Shown here: positions 35,781 to 36,354 of the stretch, piece after piece
Layout of the letters: each line of letters begins with the position of its first letter
Position numbering within the stretch: position 1 is the stretch's first letter
NCBI GenBank assembly: GCA_044375455.1
Contig: JBILMQ010000005.1
Coordinates: 1 to 36,354, forward strand
Reading direction: 5' to 3'
From: JBEIHX01 sp044375455
GTDB lineage: Bacteria; Pseudomonadota; Alphaproteobacteria; Caulobacterales; Aquidulcibacteraceae
Length of the DNA stretch: 36,354 nt
The notes under the pieces: model-generated
What the model was told of the DNA's origin: nothing
The model's database searches: none
The model's input: only the letters and a program-made list of their open reading frames with translations
Program-made: the position numbers and the translations under genes

Positions 35781-36009
35781 TCATGCGTCCCTGTTGTCGA
35801 CCGGGTCGCTCGTCCAATCCTCTTTGCGGTAGCGCATGCGGATCACCTCCACGCCGTCGCTCGACACGACGTAGACGACGATGTGGAACTACGGGATGGA
35901 TCCTGACCGGCGGCGTGTATTCGACCCGCTCGCGTGCGAACTCGGGCGCGCCGGCGATCCGCTCGAGGGCGGCAAGCAGTTTGCGGAGGCTGCAACGCTG
36001 TCGGGCGGC
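35781..36009 (-). pseudogene. ParE/RelE-type toxin remnant
   Basis: A broken toxin gene of the RelE/ParE superfamily (gyrase-poisoning or ribosome-dependent nuclease toxins of type II toxin-antitoxin pairs). On the minus strand one frame gives LRKLLAALERIAG followed by EFARERVEYTPPVRIHP, and a second frame continues HIVVYVVSSDGVEVIR and RYRKEDWTSDPVDNRDA to a TGA at 35783-35781. The frame changes between 35893 and 35885, where only 7 bases separate the two conserved blocks. The N-terminal third (about 40 residues) is missing, replaced by the end of the neighbouring pseudogene. No antitoxin gene is seen. A sequencing error could mimic the frameshift but not the missing N-terminus. Confidence 0.65.
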
Positions 36010-36354
36010 CTAAATCGACCAGAAGCTCGATGTGAAGCCATGCCGGGCAAAGAGCTGTTGTCGGGCCTCATCGGTTGTTCGTTTTCGCCAAGGCAGATCG
36101 AGGTAGCCGCCATACCAGTCCTGCGCGACCGCCCAGAGCGATGGAATCGTCAATATCGCGCCCTCGGGCATGCGGTGGCGGGCACACCAGGCACCGGCAG
36201 CGCGCTCGGTGTGAAAAGCTGGAACGACGCGCACGCATAGATGTTATTCCCGCACCAATGCGCCACTGGTGTCGACAGATGGAAGACGTCGTCGGTTGGG
36301 TGGAGGCGGCCACTCTCGATCGTGTCGTGGACCGTCTCGGCCTCGCCGCCGATA
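36010..36354 (-). pseudogene. alkylmercury-lyase-family gene, frameshifted, partial
   Basis: C-terminal part of a protein resembling the alkylmercury lyase (MerB-like) family, running off the right edge. One minus frame gives ETVHDTIESGRLHPTDD and VFHLSTPVAHWCGNNIYAC down to about 36231; the continuation is in another frame, starting VVPAFHTERAAGAWCARH and ending with DWYGGYLDLPWRKRTTDEA and ARHGFTSSFWSI before TAG at 36012-36010. The switch lies at about 36225-36234, consistent with a one-base loss or two-base gain. Family assignment is from memory of motifs (HFSTP-WW, WYGG-WRK), so it is tentative; mercury activity should not be assumed. Confidence 0.5.

Overview
The window is a high-GC stretch of bacterial chromosome, most likely from an alphaproteobacterium. 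The evidence is a complete, unbroken str-S10-spc-alpha ribosomal protein cluster with a short (zinc-finger-less) adenylate kinase gene between secY and rpsM, plus neighbours common in that class: a NnrU-family membrane protein, a PccA-type biotin carboxylase and a DUF2064/GT2 glycosyltransferase pair. A Caulobacterales/Maricaulales/Parvularculales-type organism would fit, but the sequence alone does not settle order or genus.

Left part (about 379-19015, all minus strand, so transcribed right to left): 31 translation, transcription and secretion genes in the order rpsL, rpsG, fusA, tuf, rpsJ, rplC, rplD, rplW, rplB, rpsS, rplV, rpsC, rplP, rpmC, rpsQ, rplN, rplX, rplE, rpsN, rpsH, rplF, rplR, rpsE, rpmD, rplO, secY, adk, rpsM, rpsK, rpoA, rplQ. 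Most spacings are a few bases or short overlaps. The larger gaps carry control signals: a good sigma-70-like promoter between adk and rpsM, a run of hairpins between tuf and rpsJ, and a promoter candidate upstream of rpsL in a 786-base gene-free stretch.

Middle (19802-34926): ispE behind a TPR lipoprotein gene; a small two-helix membrane protein; an overlapping pair of glycosyltransferases (TIGR04283 then TIGR04282 type); a PA0069-type radical SAM protein with a very long low-complexity N-terminus; two translationally coupled DUF805 membrane proteins; a Tat-exported M3 metallopeptidase; the biotinylated alpha subunit of an acyl-CoA (propionyl-CoA type) carboxylase overlapping a third DUF805 gene; a GH5-like lipoprotein glycosidase; and a NnrU-family membrane protein.

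Right end (35507-36354): a tRNA-Lys(CTT) gene followed by decayed accessory genes, namely a truncated and frameshifted ParE-type toxin and a frameshifted alkylmercury-lyase-family gene that runs off the window. This looks like the edge of a worn-out accessory segment next to a tRNA gene.

No clearly new multi-gene system is visible. The most unusual features are the repeated occurrence of short tandem arrays (unit 13-15 bp, each with its own sequence) in gene-free stretches and in one coding extension, the three DUF805 genes within 4.3 kb, and the extended radical SAM protein.
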